A stretch of DNA of 64,000 bases from Bacteroidetes bacterium GWF2_43_63 (lineage in GTDB: Bacteria; Bacteroidota; Bacteroidia; Bacteroidales; DTU049). Positions 8,272 to 17,149 of the stretch are shown in pieces. Numbering within the stretch: the first letter of the stretch is position 1; the number at the start of each line of letters is the position of its first letter. The notes under the pieces are model-generated. The model was given only the letters and a program-made list of their open reading frames with translations. It searched no databases and was not told the DNA's origin. The translations under genes and the position numbers were made by a program. The DNA is taken from positions 62,001 through 126,000 of the forward strand of contig MEOQ01000009.1 of the NCBI GenBank assembly GCA_001769275.1, in the 5' to 3' direction.

Positions 8272-8302
8272 AAAAAACCCTGAAGTTGAAAGCTCCAGGG
8301 TT
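8272..8302 (-). terminator. intrinsic terminator of metK
   Basis: Stem AACCCTG/CAGGGTT (8276-8282 with 8296-8302) with a run of A's at 8272-8277 that reads as U's on the minus strand. It lies 25 bp beyond the metK stop. Confidence 0.8.
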
Positions 8303-8326
8303 AATTAAAACGAATATCTCTTAATA

Positions 8327-9604
8327 TCAGAGACTAAAAGCCTTTTTTATGTCTTCAACACGGTTGAGTTTTTCCCATGCGAAGAATGTGATTTTTTTCA
8401 TCCATTTCTGCTTACCATCAATTGTCTTCTGAATGGCACCAGCGTGAAGCTCTGAAACTTCGACTTCCTGCTCATAAGAAGTACGGCCAAAATGCCCATA
8501 AGCAGCTGTAGGAGCATAAATAGGATTGCAAAGTTCATAATTTCGCAGAATAGCATATGGACGCAGATCAAACAGACGGCGAACAATGTCGCTGATTTCA
8601 GCATCGGTCATTTTTACTTTAGCAGACCCAAAAGTATTTACATTAAATCCAACCGGTTCTGCAACGCCAATGGCGTAAGCAACCTGCACCAGCGCTTCCT
8701 GAGCAACACCGGCAGCCACGAGATTCTTGGCAATATGACGCACCGCATAAGCTGCAGAGCGATCCACTTTCGAAGGGTCTTTGCCCGAGAAAGCACCGCC
8801 GCCATGAGCACCACGTCCGCCATAGGTGTCAACAATAATTTTGCGGCCAGTAAGGCCTGTATCGCCGTGTGGGCCACCGATTACGAATTTTCCGGTAGGA
8901 TTTACATGTAATGTAAAATCACCTTTGAAAAGATTTTTCACACGCTCCGGTGTATCGTCCGATTCAATAACACGCGGGATCAAAATGGTTTGAACATCGC
9001 TTCTGATTTGCTCAAGCGAAACGTTTTCATCGTGCTGTGTTGAGATCACAATGGTGTCGATGCGCTGTGCAATGCGGTTGTCGTCGTATTCGATGGTTAC
9101 CTGCGACTTCGAATCGGGACGCAGATAAGTCATGACTTTTCCTTCTTTGCGAATGGCAGCCAGCTCCTGAACAAAGATGTGAGCCAATTCGACCGGCATG
9201 GGCATATAATTGTCCATTTCATCGCAGGCATAACCGAACATCATTCCCTGATCGCCGGCACCCTGATCTTCTTCCTTTTCGCGGTCAACACCCTGATTAA
9301 TGTCGGGTGACTGGCCATGTATAGCGGAAATAATTCCGCATGAATTAAAGTCGAAGCGGTATTCCGGTTTGGTGTATCCAATTTTCTGTATAATGTTACG
9401 AGCTGTCTCCTGCTGATCAATCCAACCGGTGGTGGTTACTTCACCTGCCAGCACTACAAGTCCTGTAGTAACCAGTGTTTCACAGGCAACACGCGATTTG
9501 GGATCGTGCCGTAAAAATTCGTCAAGCAATGCATCTGAGATCTGATCGGCCACTTTGTCCGGATGGCCTTCGGAAACGGATTCCGACGTAAATAAAATTC
9601 CCAT
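8327..9604 (-). CDS. metK: S-adenosylmethionine synthetase
   Basis: 425 residues, full length for the family. It makes SAM from methionine and ATP. Signatures: [18 protein letters not shown] (about 11-28) with the ATP-contacting histidine, the GAGDQG hexapeptide (115-120) and the glycine-rich [19 protein letters not shown] near 270-290, which contributes P-loop-like contacts. Single-gene unit with its own promoter (9728-9760) and terminator. The leader of ~115 nt holds a 9-bp inverted repeat. Housekeeping gene with no sign of transfer. Confidence 0.97.
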   Translation of the reverse strand: MGILFTSESVSEGHPDKVADQISDALLDEFLRHDPKSRVACETLVTTGLVVLAGEVTTTGWIDQQETARNIIQKIGYTKPEYRFDFNSCGIISAIHGQSPDINQGVDREKEEDQGAGDQGMMFGYACDEMDNYMPMPVELAHIFVQELAAIRKEGKVMTYLRPDSKSQVTIEYDDNRIAQRIDTIVISTQHDENVSLEQIRSDVQTILIPRVIESDDTPERVKNLFKGDFTLHVNPTGKFVIGGPHGDTGLTGRKIIVDTYGGRGAHGGGAFSGKDPSKVDRSAAYAVRHIAKNLVAAGVAQEALVQVAYAIGVAEPVGFNVNTFGSAKVKMTDAEISDIVRRLFDLRPYAILRNYELCNPIYAPTAAYGHFGRTSYEQEVEVSELHAGAIQKTIDGKQKWMKKITFFAWEKLNRVEDIKKAFSL

Positions 9605-9727
9605 TGTCTTTCTTTTTGAAGATTAATAATTCGGTTCAAGAAGTGAATGGGTTTGATTGCGTGTGTGCGGCAAATACTTTTTAGCATTTTTTACCGTGGT
9701 TGCAAGCAATCAAATCTTTCCACAGCG

Positions 9728-9760
9728 CAAAATTACAATTTTTTTCAAAACGGGCAATAA
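9728..9760 (-). promoter_or_regulatory. metK promoter
   Basis: On the minus strand a TTG element and a -7 TAATTTTG (9728-9735) are separated by 19 bp, matching the Bacteroidota consensus. The inferred leader to the ATG at 9604 is about 115 nt. Confidence 0.6.
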
Positions 9761-9995
9761 TTGATTTTAAAGCTTTCCAATTCAAAGGTGCTTCGCATCA
9801 TCTTTGTCCCTGGGGCGGAGTTTATCCCGCCCAGCGGGGCCCAAGACTATTTAATTTTAGCGCTGTCGGCACAAAAGTTTTCGAAATTCATCCGCCGCAG
9901 CGGACAAACATCAAGTCGGAAATCTAAAATCGATATTCTTAAATCGGTTTGTGCCTTAGTGGCCTTATCCGCGCGCCCAAAGTGGTTGGAGACCA

Positions 9996-10019
9996 CAAAA
10001 AAAGCCGCACAAGGCGGCT
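9996..10019 (-). terminator. intrinsic terminator of the barrel protein gene
   Basis: Stem AGCCGC/GCGGCT (10003-10008 with 10014-10019), loop ACAAG, with a run of A's just beyond (U-tract on the minus strand). It lies about 25 bp after the stop codon. Confidence 0.75.
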
Positions 10020-10042
10020 CTGAAAATATTTTGAATATAGAC

Positions 10043-10771
10043 TTAGAATAAGCTGTTGTTTTTTCCTCCAAAATAGAGTTTGATGCCGCCCATGAAAGAC
10101 CCAAAAGCATCATCGGATTTGGTAATGCCTTCGCGTGCATCGAGCAAATCGGTTGGAGTGTTGTACCATGAATACTCGCCATAGATAGAAAGCATCGGAA
10201 ATACATTAATTTCAGTTCCAAATCCGAAAATATAAGTGAAGGCAATTTCGCGTTCTTCGACACCAACTTCGTTGACTACAATTGCTGTAGTTGCGACGCG
10301 TTGTTGTGAACGATAGAAAATAGCGCCTGCGCCCAGTCTACCATAAAAATCAAACGGAAGAAATTCACAGGATTTATTTGTAATATTGGTCAGTTTGAAA
10401 AAATGCGCCTGAAAATCGGCTGACAGCGCCCATAAATTGCAACTGAATGCCTGATCGGTGGGAGCGCCATCGGAGTAAAACATTTTAGTCCCGTTAAGAC
10501 GACCGTCCAAAACTTCAATATTTGAGCTGAGTGCAGGACTCCAATGCTTTCCAAGGCGAATAGCATAACCGCCGCTGACTTCATTAAACTCTTCGATGAG
10601 ATGAAAACCGTTGTATGAAGTAATGTCTGTATAAGGCAGGAGTTGTCCGCCGGAAACACCGACAAACCATCCTGTATTTATGTCATTACATTTTAATCCT
10701 TCAGAACTGCATTGAGCATGAATGTTTACAACAAAGATAAGACTACAGATAATCGTAATTAGGATTTTCAT
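10043..10771 (-). CDS. outer-membrane beta-barrel protein
   Basis: 242 residues with signal peptide MKILITIICSLIFVVNIHA. The mature protein is alternating-hydrophobicity beta-strand sequence with many aromatic and glycine residues (GWFVGVSGGQLLPY, FYGRLGAGAIFYR, FTYIFGFGTEINVF, IYGEYSWYNTP). It ends in GGIKLYFGG, typical of small 8-10-stranded OmpA/OmpW-like barrels. I cannot assign a substrate. Preceded by TACATTTG (10792-10799) as probable -7 box and followed by its own terminator, so monocistronic. Confidence 0.8.
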   Translation of the reverse strand: MKILITIICSLIFVVNIHAQCSSEGLKCNDINTGWFVGVSGGQLLPYTDITSYNGFHLIEEFNEVSGGYAIRLGKHWSPALSSNIEVLDGRLNGTKMFYSDGAPTDQAFSCNLWALSADFQAHFFKLTNITNKSCEFLPFDFYGRLGAGAIFYRSQQRVATTAIVVNEVGVEEREIAFTYIFGFGTEINVFPMLSIYGEYSWYNTPTDLLDAREGITKSDDAFGSFMGGIKLYFGGKNNSLF

Positions 10772-10791
10772 GGTGTTTGGATTTTAATGCA

Positions 10792-10799
10792 CAAATGTA
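10792..10799 (-). promoter_or_regulatory. -7 box of the barrel protein gene
   Basis: TACATTTG on the minus strand, 20 bp before the ATG at 10771. No clear TTTG at -33. Confidence 0.4.
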
Positions 10800-10895
10800 A
10801 AGATAAAAATCAATAACGCTGAATTCTCTTCATATAATCTTATTTTTGATGCATGAAGTATGAAAATTAAATGTGAAATCAGAGCTTATTGCAGT

Positions 10896-11170
10896 GGCGA
10901 ATGACTTTTGCACCCAACGATTCCGTGTCCGCTCCTATTCTCATGTTATGTGCCCCCTGACATTTTACCGTCTGCCCGAGGAGGTTGACACTTTAGCATT
11001 GCTGACGTGGAATCGTCAGGGGCGAATGCCTTTTGCACCCAACGATTCCGTGTCCGCTCCTATTCTCAAATCAATGTCCGGCGAACGACAAAATGTTGGG
11101 TGCCCCCTGACTTTTTACCGTCTGCCCGAGGAGGTTGACGCTTTAGCATTGCTGACGTGGAATCGTCAGG
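10896..11170. repeat. upstream REP/BIME-like array next to the RAYT gene (2 units)
   Basis: Unit A (10896-11020) lacks about 24 internal bases. Unit B (11021-11170) is complete at ~150 bp. A full unit contains two nested inverted repeats: GCACCCAAC with GTTGGGTGC, and GCCCCCTGAC with GTCAGGGGC. Arms of the second carry different cores, ATTTTACCG on one side and GATTCCACG on the other (same strand sense). Same unit as 11928-12318. Confidence 0.85.
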
Positions 11171-11233
11171 TGGTTAGAGCTCCCTGCAAATAACAGATTA
11201 GAAAAAATGCTTTTTTAATTATTCAACTTTTTG

Positions 11234-11241
11234 TAGTTTTG
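11234..11241 (+). promoter_or_regulatory. -7 box of the RAYT gene
   Basis: TAGTTTTG, 17 bp before ATG 11259, preceded by a T-rich stretch at -33 rather than a clean TTTG. Confidence 0.4.
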
Positions 11242-11258
11242 TATAAACCAATTAATAA

Positions 11259-11891
11259 ATGACTGAACCACTATTAGCAAACAAGTATTATCATATATTC
11301 AATAGAGGCAACAACAGCGACTCTGTTTTTAAAAGCTATGACGATTATTCATATTTTATTCACTTATATTCCATTTATGCTCATCCATTTTTTGAGACTT
11401 TTTCGTGGTGTTTGATGAAAAATCATTATCATTTTTGCGTTCGGGTGAAAAATGAAAACGAGTTTGAGAGATTTGACAAACGAAACCGATGGAAAATAGA
11501 ACCTGTAATAAAATGGCAAATGTATTCTATCAATGAAATTCCACTGGAAAAACAAATAATTCCGAAACCGCATCGAATGTTGGGTTTTATGTTCGATGCT
11601 TATTCAAAATACTATAATAAAAAATATGATCGGACTGGTGTCGTTTTTGAAAGAGGTTTTGAAAAAAAACTGATTGAAAAGGAAGATTATTTGATGGAAC
11701 TAATTACCTACATACATAATAATCCGGTTAAACATCAAATTTCGAAAGATGCTGGATTGTACCAGTGGTCGTCATATAATGAAATACTTAATAACAGCTC
11801 CGCCTTTTGCAATTCTGAGAAAATTATTCAGATGTTTGATTCAAAAGAGAACTTTGTTTTCATTCATCAATCAAAGCACGCTGATGAATAG
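11259..11891 (+). CDS. REP-associated tyrosine transposase (RAYT, Y1/HUH family)
   Basis: 210 residues. The N-terminal YYHIFNRGNNS is the family entry motif. WCLMKNHYHFCVRV (about 51-64) contains the metal-binding HUH-type pair H-Y-H. The catalytic tyrosine candidates lie in FDAYSKYYNKKYDRTG (about 110-126). FERGFEKKLI, then MELITYIHNNPVKH, complete the TnpA_REP pattern. Enzymes of this family nick single-stranded hairpins of REP sequences. The gene sits between two arrays of a 149 bp palindromic unit with only ~90 bp and ~37 bp of other sequence between. That is the arrangement expected of a RAYT and its own REP targets. The gene looks intact, without terminal repeats of its own. Confidence 0.9.
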   Translation: MTEPLLANKYYHIFNRGNNSDSVFKSYDDYSYFIHLYSIYAHPFFETFSWCLMKNHYHFCVRVKNENEFERFDKRNRWKIEPVIKWQMYSINEIPLEKQIIPKPHRMLGFMFDAYSKYYNKKYDRTGVVFERGFEKKLIEKEDYLMELITYIHNNPVKHQISKDAGLYQWSSYNEILNNSSAFCNSEKIIQMFDSKENFVFIHQSKHADE

Positions 11892-11927
11892 TGTTGTGTT
11901 AGTTTAGTGTTGGTTAGTTCATATCCG

Positions 11928-12318
11928 CACCCAACGATTCCGTGTCCGCTCCTATTCGCAAATAATGTCCGGCGAACGACAAAATGTTGGGTGCCCCCTG
12001 ACATTTTACCGTCTGCCATAGGAGGTTGACATTTTAGCATTGCTGACGTGGAATCGTCAGGGGCGAATGCCTTTTGCACCCAACGATTCCGTGTCCGCTC
12101 CTATTCACAAATAATGTCCGGCGAACGACAAAATGTTGGGTGCCCCCTGACATTTTACCGTCTGCCCGAGGAGGTTGACGCTTTAGCATTGCTGACGTGG
12201 AATCGTCAGGGGCGAATGCCTTTTGCACCCAACGATTCCGTGTCCGCTCCTATTCACAAATAATGTCCGGTACCGCCTGCAGCAGGATAAACTCCCGACA
12301 AAATGTTGGGTGCCCCTG
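11928..12318. repeat. downstream REP/BIME-like array next to the RAYT gene (3 units)
   Basis: Unit C (11928-12061), unit D (12062-12210) and truncated unit E (12211-12318). The period between D and E is 149 bp. Units C and D each contain GCACCCAAC/GTTGGGTGC and CCCCTGAC/GTCAGGGG arms. In unit E the first hairpin is interrupted by CCGCCTGCAGCAGGATAAAC, a copy of the dispersed GGAGTTTATCC word in reverse. Confidence 0.85.
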
Positions 12319-12326
12319 TAGCAACA

Positions 12327-13943
12327 TCAAAAATCGTAATACAAATTATTTAAACTTGTTCGGAAACCGAGATACAAAAATGTGCATTCGTTGCGATCAA
12401 TTTCTGAGATAGCTACACGCTTCATCAATCCAAGCGTTAGATTCATGTTTGAGGCTGGATTTATCAGATAGCTCACGCTTGCATCAATTATATTCACCTC
12501 CGTTTTGTTACCTTGCCCAACATAAACTCCATACTCAAACGGGCGCGTGGTGTATGATTGCCAGATGTCGTTGCCATAATTGACTCCAGCACTATCGGCT
12601 CCGTAGACAATGAAATTGTATTTCAGCTGTGCGAAAAATCGTTTGTGATGATATTTAAGAATACTCACGTTTTCAATAAAATTCGCACCAAGCGGATGAG
12701 CCAGCGCTTCGTTGTAATGTCCGTAAGACAAAGTGCTGGTGCGACTTGAGTATGTATATGGCCGCACAAAATTCAACTCGCTCTGCAATGAAAGCCCGTT
12801 GAGACCTGCGATATCGAATGTGCGGAAACCAAGCTGCAGCGCAGATTTGTTGCCCCACCAGCCATCGCCTGAAAGAATTTCATGTACCTTGATTTCATCG
12901 AGCATGAATTGTGCATACAACATATTTTTCTTACGGAGTTTATACGAAGCATTTAATCCGATCAGCACATTGTCGGGCGAGCCGAGCGAAAATTCAACCG
13001 GGCGAAAGAATATTACGGGGTTCAGATAATTCACATCGAATCCGCGATGGCCGGTGCTGTCTTCGTTAATCCAGATTACTGCTTCGTACAATCCAAGCTG
13101 CAAGCGATTGTTCACAGCGTAGTTCAGAAAGTGAAAAGTGCCGTATTTTTTCTGATAGCCAATGTTGTAGCCATGCGGTACACGCAAGTCCTGGAACTGA
13201 GCATACATAATGCTGTACTTCAGTTTCCATGCTTCGATATTGAGTTTCAAAAATGGATAATTGAACGCATAATCCGACAAAAGCAATGATCGATATCCGT
13301 CGCCATAAAAGTTTTTCCCGTGTCCGGCCTGAATATTCAAATGTTTAGATGGTGCATAGGAAATATGTCCGCTTGAAAACCCATAATCAAAACCGTCGCT
13401 GTAAAAAGTACGGGCCATTCCCTGCCCCGGCACCATATGCGTGTTTCGGATGCGGGTATCGAGGAAATTTACAAAGGTCCCTTGATTTTCATAGAATGAT
13501 GTGATGAATGAAAACTTAGTTCCAATGCTGCCTTGAGCCTGCACGCCGCGTGTACTAATAAACCGAAAATCTTCATCGTTCGAAAAATCTTTGCCTGGTT
13601 CGAAAGCAAATACCGGATCGATATCGAGATAAAAATCATCGGTGCGCACCTGGAAAAAATGTTCGTTGAATGCTTTTCGAAAAAGCCAGCTGTCGAATTT
13701 ACGCCGTGCCGGATTGCTGAACAATACAGCATTTCGCGACGAGTCGAGATTATAAACTTTACTAACATCGGCTTCAACAAAGGGACGTATGTTGGTGTGA
13801 AACGAAACAGAAGGATCATACAATGCTTCTTCGATATCCGGGGTAAAGGCTGAATTCATCGGAAGCGTGAGTTGTTGCGCTTTTGCAGAGTGCGATGAAA
13901 AAACAATGAGAGATACAATTATAGAAATTTTGAAAATAGTCAT
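12327..13943 (-). CDS. RemB/Wzi-like outer-membrane protein
   Basis: 538 residues with a signal peptide ending SAKAQ (about residue 23). A long beta-strand-rich barrel-type sequence follows, with many aromatic strand ends (FFQVRTDDFYLDIDPVFAFE, GHGKNFYGDGYRSLLLSD, YLNPVIFFRPVEFSLGSPDN). The GHGKNFYGDGYRSLLLSD block and overall length are those of RemB-type proteins of Bacteroidota, which are related to the capsule-anchoring lectin Wzi. In this position, 560 bp from a WecA-type transferase at the end of the polysaccharide region, a role in surface polysaccharide attachment or gliding adhesion is plausible but inferred. It ends about 10 bp from the truncated RAYT-associated unit, with no terminator seen. 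Confidence 0.75.
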   Translation of the reverse strand: MTIFKISIIVSLIVFSSHSAKAQQLTLPMNSAFTPDIEEALYDPSVSFHTNIRPFVEADVSKVYNLDSSRNAVLFSNPARRKFDSWLFRKAFNEHFFQVRTDDFYLDIDPVFAFEPGKDFSNDEDFRFISTRGVQAQGSIGTKFSFITSFYENQGTFVNFLDTRIRNTHMVPGQGMARTFYSDGFDYGFSSGHISYAPSKHLNIQAGHGKNFYGDGYRSLLLSDYAFNYPFLKLNIEAWKLKYSIMYAQFQDLRVPHGYNIGYQKKYGTFHFLNYAVNNRLQLGLYEAVIWINEDSTGHRGFDVNYLNPVIFFRPVEFSLGSPDNVLIGLNASYKLRKKNMLYAQFMLDEIKVHEILSGDGWWGNKSALQLGFRTFDIAGLNGLSLQSELNFVRPYTYSSRTSTLSYGHYNEALAHPLGANFIENVSILKYHHKRFFAQLKYNFIVYGADSAGVNYGNDIWQSYTTRPFEYGVYVGQGNKTEVNIIDASVSYLINPASNMNLTLGLMKRVAISEIDRNECTFLYLGFRTSLNNLYYDF

Positions 13944-14499
13944 GCCTGAATTATTTCCGCAAAGATAATAATACCAAATTGAAATTGTAGATAGTCCAAG
14001 GACGTACTACAAATTCAAATTTGGTTAATGCCGTTAGCAAATACAAATCAAGCAACAATCTGATTTTGTATCTTGGACTATGTTATAAGTAAACACGGTA
14101 TAAGTTGACGTCAGTCATCATCAGCTGTCGGTGATAAACTTCAAAATTATTTTGTGCAATAAATCAAGAGTGTTTGGCTTTGTTTGAAAAGACTTTTTTT
14201 TCTAATAATCCGCCAAAGAAAAGATGCAACCTATGTTTCGACGGAGTTTATCCTGCTGTCGACATTTCGACGGAGTTTACCCCGCCGCTTTTACTCAGAA
14301 AAAGTCTGTTCGCCTGTCGAGTCTTCGACTCCGCTCAGACTGACAGGAGCCAAGATCAAATAAAATTGGCGGGACTCAGCATGGCAGCGGCGGGGCTCAG
14401 CGTGACAGCAGCTTTTCTGTCATTTTTTTCACGATAGTTATCGTGATAGGTTGCGAGGCGCGCATCACTGGATGTCTCAGGATGACAATGACTTTAATG
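13944..14499. other. spacer with GGAGTTTATCC and FDSAQTDR-type repeat words
   Basis: Has a -7 box TATCTTTG (13960-13967, minus) for the RemB-like gene. Near 14240-14420 are CGACGGAGTTTATCCTGC, CGACGGAGTTTACCCCGC, CTTCGACTCCGCTCAG and alternating GCGGGGCTCAGCGTGACAGC phrases. These occur also at 47205-47390. Open frames here are products of the repeats, not genes. Confidence 0.55.
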
Positions 14500-15639
14500 T
14501 CATTTAGCATCATGCACCTCAGACCTGCCGGTCACTTTGCCTGAAATCCGTCGGGCCCATTTGGTCACAGGAATCAGATACCAAATCGTAGCAATGACAG
14601 TAAGTATGAGTATGATTTTCAAACTTCCCAAATGTTGCAATATAAATGCCAACACAATAAAAATTATGCTTGCGACCGAAATTATTAATGTGGCCTGCGG
14701 ATGCGAATATCCAAGATCGAGCAACTTGTGATGCAGATGTCCGCGATCGGCTTTAAATGGCGATTGCTTCCGCAAAATACGGGCAGTCATCACCCGAATA
14801 GTGTCGTAAATAGGGATAAATAAAATGCCAATTGCCACGCCTGGAGCTGAATATATATGATGCTCGTTGCTCAACAATCGGTTTAGTTCAATAAAACGAA
14901 TTGTGGCAACAGCAATCACAAAGCCAATGAGTAAAGAACCTGTATCGCCCATGAAAATTTTATTTTTTCCATTCGAAAGGTTATATCGAAGGAAACCAAT
15001 GATTGCTCCGGCAAGCGAAAAACACATGATTGCATACACATAGTCACCTACCAGCGCAAACCAGGATCCCAAAGTAATTGCAGCAATATTGCCGAGCGAC
15101 CCGGCCAATCCATCGATACCGTCACTAAGATTAAAAGCATTTATGATTGCAATGACAACGAAAAAAGAAAATAAAACACTAAACCAATAAGGAATTTCAT
15201 GAATGCCAAAGAGGCCTTGAAAATCGCTGATGAAAAGATTTCCAAGAATCACGACCAGTAATGTTGCAAATATCTGAGCCAGAAATTTTTTGATAGGGGC
15301 CAGTACGAAAATATCGTCTTTCATTCCCATCAGGAAAATAACCAGACAACCTGCAGCTATAAAGGGTCGTTCGGGCAAAGGCTCATTACCCGAAAACACC
15401 AAATATGAAAACTTGAATCCTGCAAAAATAGCAAGTCCCCCAAGCGTTGGTGTGGCAATTTTGTGTGCTGATCGTTCATTGGGTTCTTCAAATAATTTTT
15501 TCGCATTCGATAAAGCAACAATAGGAGGAATGGTTGCCCAACTAACAATCAGTGCAACGGAAAAGGCGAAAACCAGCATCAGATAAAATGGTACTGAGTA
15601 AATGTCGAAAACGACAGGATGCGTTAAAATACTGTACAT
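14500..15639 (-). CDS. WecA/MraY-family undecaprenyl-phosphate sugar-1-phosphate transferase
   Basis: 379 residues, about ten membrane helices. It transfers a sugar-1-phosphate (GlcNAc-1-P in WecA/TagO) from a UDP-sugar to undecaprenyl phosphate, starting a polysaccharide repeat unit at the inner membrane. Motifs: GMKDDIFVLAPIKKFLAQ (acidic D-D pair), NAFNLSDGIDGLAGSLG (the N-x2-N-x2-D-G-x-D-G-L-A catalytic block), FMGDTGSLLIGF, and HHKLLDLGYSHPQATLI, the cytoplasmic histidine motif of the WecA subfamily. It is preceded by a TACATTTG -7 box (15701-15708) and is separate from the legionaminate genes. It is the only initiating transferase in the window, so it probably starts the lipid-linked unit that Wzx and Wzy handle. 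Confidence 0.9.
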   Translation of the reverse strand: MYSILTHPVVFDIYSVPFYLMLVFAFSVALIVSWATIPPIVALSNAKKLFEEPNERSAHKIATPTLGGLAIFAGFKFSYLVFSGNEPLPERPFIAAGCLVIFLMGMKDDIFVLAPIKKFLAQIFATLLVVILGNLFISDFQGLFGIHEIPYWFSVLFSFFVVIAIINAFNLSDGIDGLAGSLGNIAAITLGSWFALVGDYVYAIMCFSLAGAIIGFLRYNLSNGKNKIFMGDTGSLLIGFVIAVATIRFIELNRLLSNEHHIYSAPGVAIGILFIPIYDTIRVMTARILRKQSPFKADRGHLHHKLLDLGYSHPQATLIISVASIIFIVLAFILQHLGSLKIILILTVIATIWYLIPVTKWARRISGKVTGRSEVHDAK

Positions 15640-16447
15640 AATGCTATAGTAACTAAATAATCAATCTCTTCTGTAAATTTCATACCTATTGAGAAACATG
15701 CAAATGTAGACTTTTTTTTTGTCTCCGGCTAAATAATTTTTTTAAATATTCCCAGTGTTAATAAGATAAGCAGGCATGCTCATACACAATATATGTAAAT
15801 ACACCTATTAATACGACCTGTCCGGCTAAGGGTTGAACACGTTATAGTGCAATTCTCTGGTTTATGCATTCCGAATTCAGCACTCAGCATAGCTTTCGGA
15901 CGTATTTTCTTCGCGAAATCGTGTGATTAATGAGTTTTGAAGGAAAGTTAAGGTTAAGACAAATATTGGGGTTGAGGGTGTTGTTCAATTCACGCATCAA
16001 CATTGAACGATGCAATTGAGAGGCGCGTGCCCAATGTAGGGTTCAGCCACAAAGACGTGATGATTTATTTTTTACCTTCATGACTTCGTAGTTATATTCT
16101 GTCTCCTTCGATACAATGAAGCTTGAGAAGCATAATGCGAAATGCTTCATCACTGCTAATGACACTCTCGTATAAACAACTAAATATCAAGCAGAAGAGC
16201 AAAACCGATCTTCCATCAAATCAACAATCACCGATCTTTTATCCCAAGGGTGATGAGCGAAATGCTCCCCGAGGCCCTGCCATCACGTAAAACGTGATAA
16301 ATCGGCTAATGTATATTGCGCTATCAACGCATCGGATGGAGCTTCACGTAAAACGTGACACGGTCGCAGCTTTTTTTGACGCCTTCGGCTCATAAAAAAT
16401 CGCAAATCATCCGTCGCAGCGGATTCCGTGTTCAATATTCAAGGAGC
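15640..16447. other. long spacer, no gene
   Basis: About 800 bp between legF and the WecA-type gene. It contains the -7 box at 15701-15708 and degenerate repeat phrases, among them ATCACGTAAAACGTGAT near 16285 and TTCACGTAAAACGTGACA near 16343. Both are decayed versions of the palindromic word in the elements at 5214 and 60248. No open frame of protein quality. Confidence 0.5.
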
Positions 16448-17149
16448 CTAACTATTTTTGCCAAGTCTTATAATGGATTCTGCAACTTGGAAATCCAGCA
16501 AGGAGTCTACATCTACTGAACTTTCATCATCCATCGCAAATTTTCGAACTTTGTCAAATTCAGCAATGGGCCTGTTTGTCAGGGATTGGATGTTTATGAA
16601 ATAAATTGCGCCATTGTATTCCCAAACCATCGGGGCCTCCTGTCTTCTGCTGAAATTTCCTTCTTTCGATTTCTTTAAAAAGCCATTTGACTGCTCTTCA
16701 AATAAATTAAAATATGGGTTTGCTTTACTCTCCCTAACTGAAACAACCATGTCGAGATCATCGCTCCAAAGCTGATGTGCTGCCAAAATATGGTGAGATA
16801 CGCGCAAAGGACTGGTGGCCTGAAGTAAACAAATTTTTGAAAACGAACGATTTAAATGGTTCCTGTAAAAATCAATGGCATGAAGCAATACTTCCCGCGT
16901 GCCTGCAGTATCGGATGCCAATTCCGCCGGTCGGATAAATGGTACAGATAGACCATAGTTTTCAACAACTTTTTTTATTTCCATATCATCAGTGCTGACA
17001 CAGATGTTGTTGTTCGATGTTACACCCTGCGCTGCATCTATGGTGTAACAAATCATGGGTTTGCCGTTTATTGGCAAAATATTTTTTCGTGGCAATCCCT
17101 TTGATCCACCACGTGCAGGTATAATAAAGAGTGTGTCGTTAATTTCCAT
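16448..17149 (-). CDS. legF: CMP-legionaminate synthetase (acylneuraminate cytidylyltransferase family)
   Basis: 233 residues. IIPARGGSKGLPRKNI (about 9-24) is the nucleotide-binding signature of CMP-sialate synthetases. LLQATSPLR (about 107-115) and the acidic ending block near FAMDDESSVDVDS complete the family pattern. It activates the nonulosonate with CTP for transfer. Within this cluster the substrate is most likely legionaminic acid, not N-acetylneuraminate, because the neighbours make a 4,6-dideoxy-diamino precursor. Last gene of the operon. It overlaps the preceding ptmE/legX gene by 11 bp, so translation is probably coupled. Confidence 0.9.
   Translation of the reverse strand: MEINDTLFIIPARGGSKGLPRKNILPINGKPMICYTIDAAQGVTSNNNICVSTDDMEIKKVVENYGLSVPFIRPAELASDTAGTREVLLHAIDFYRNHLNRSFSKICLLQATSPLRVSHHILAAHQLWSDDLDMVVSVRESKANPYFNLFEEQSNGFLKKSKEGNFSRRQEAPMVWEYNGAIYFINIQSLTNRPIAEFDKVRKFAMDDESSVDVDSLLDFQVAESIIRLGKNS

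Larger units (their letters stand above)
9605..10042. other. metK leader and repeat-bearing spacer
   Basis: Holds the metK leader with inverted repeat TTTGATTGC/GCAATCAAA (9652-9660 with 9706-9714), the metK promoter, a GGCGGAGTTTATCCCGCC word near 9815, a CGCCGCAGCGGA phrase near 9893 and the terminator of the next gene. No gene seen. Confidence 0.6.

Noticed and set aside
9605-9727. SAM riboswitch upstream of metK
   Set aside because: No multi-helix junction or conserved SAM-I/SAM-II sequence; only one simple inverted repeat.
12034-12263. small open frames in both directions
   Set aside because: They recur at the repeat period inside the RAYT-associated units, so they are by-products of the repeat.
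10896-12318. CRISPR array
   Set aside because: The repeats have a ~149 bp period, are palindromic throughout, have no unique spacers and flank a RAYT gene. No cas genes are present.
14174-14437. small protein containing FDSAQTDR
   Set aside because: It arises from the widespread CTTCGACTCCGCTCAG repeat phrase and has no credible start context.
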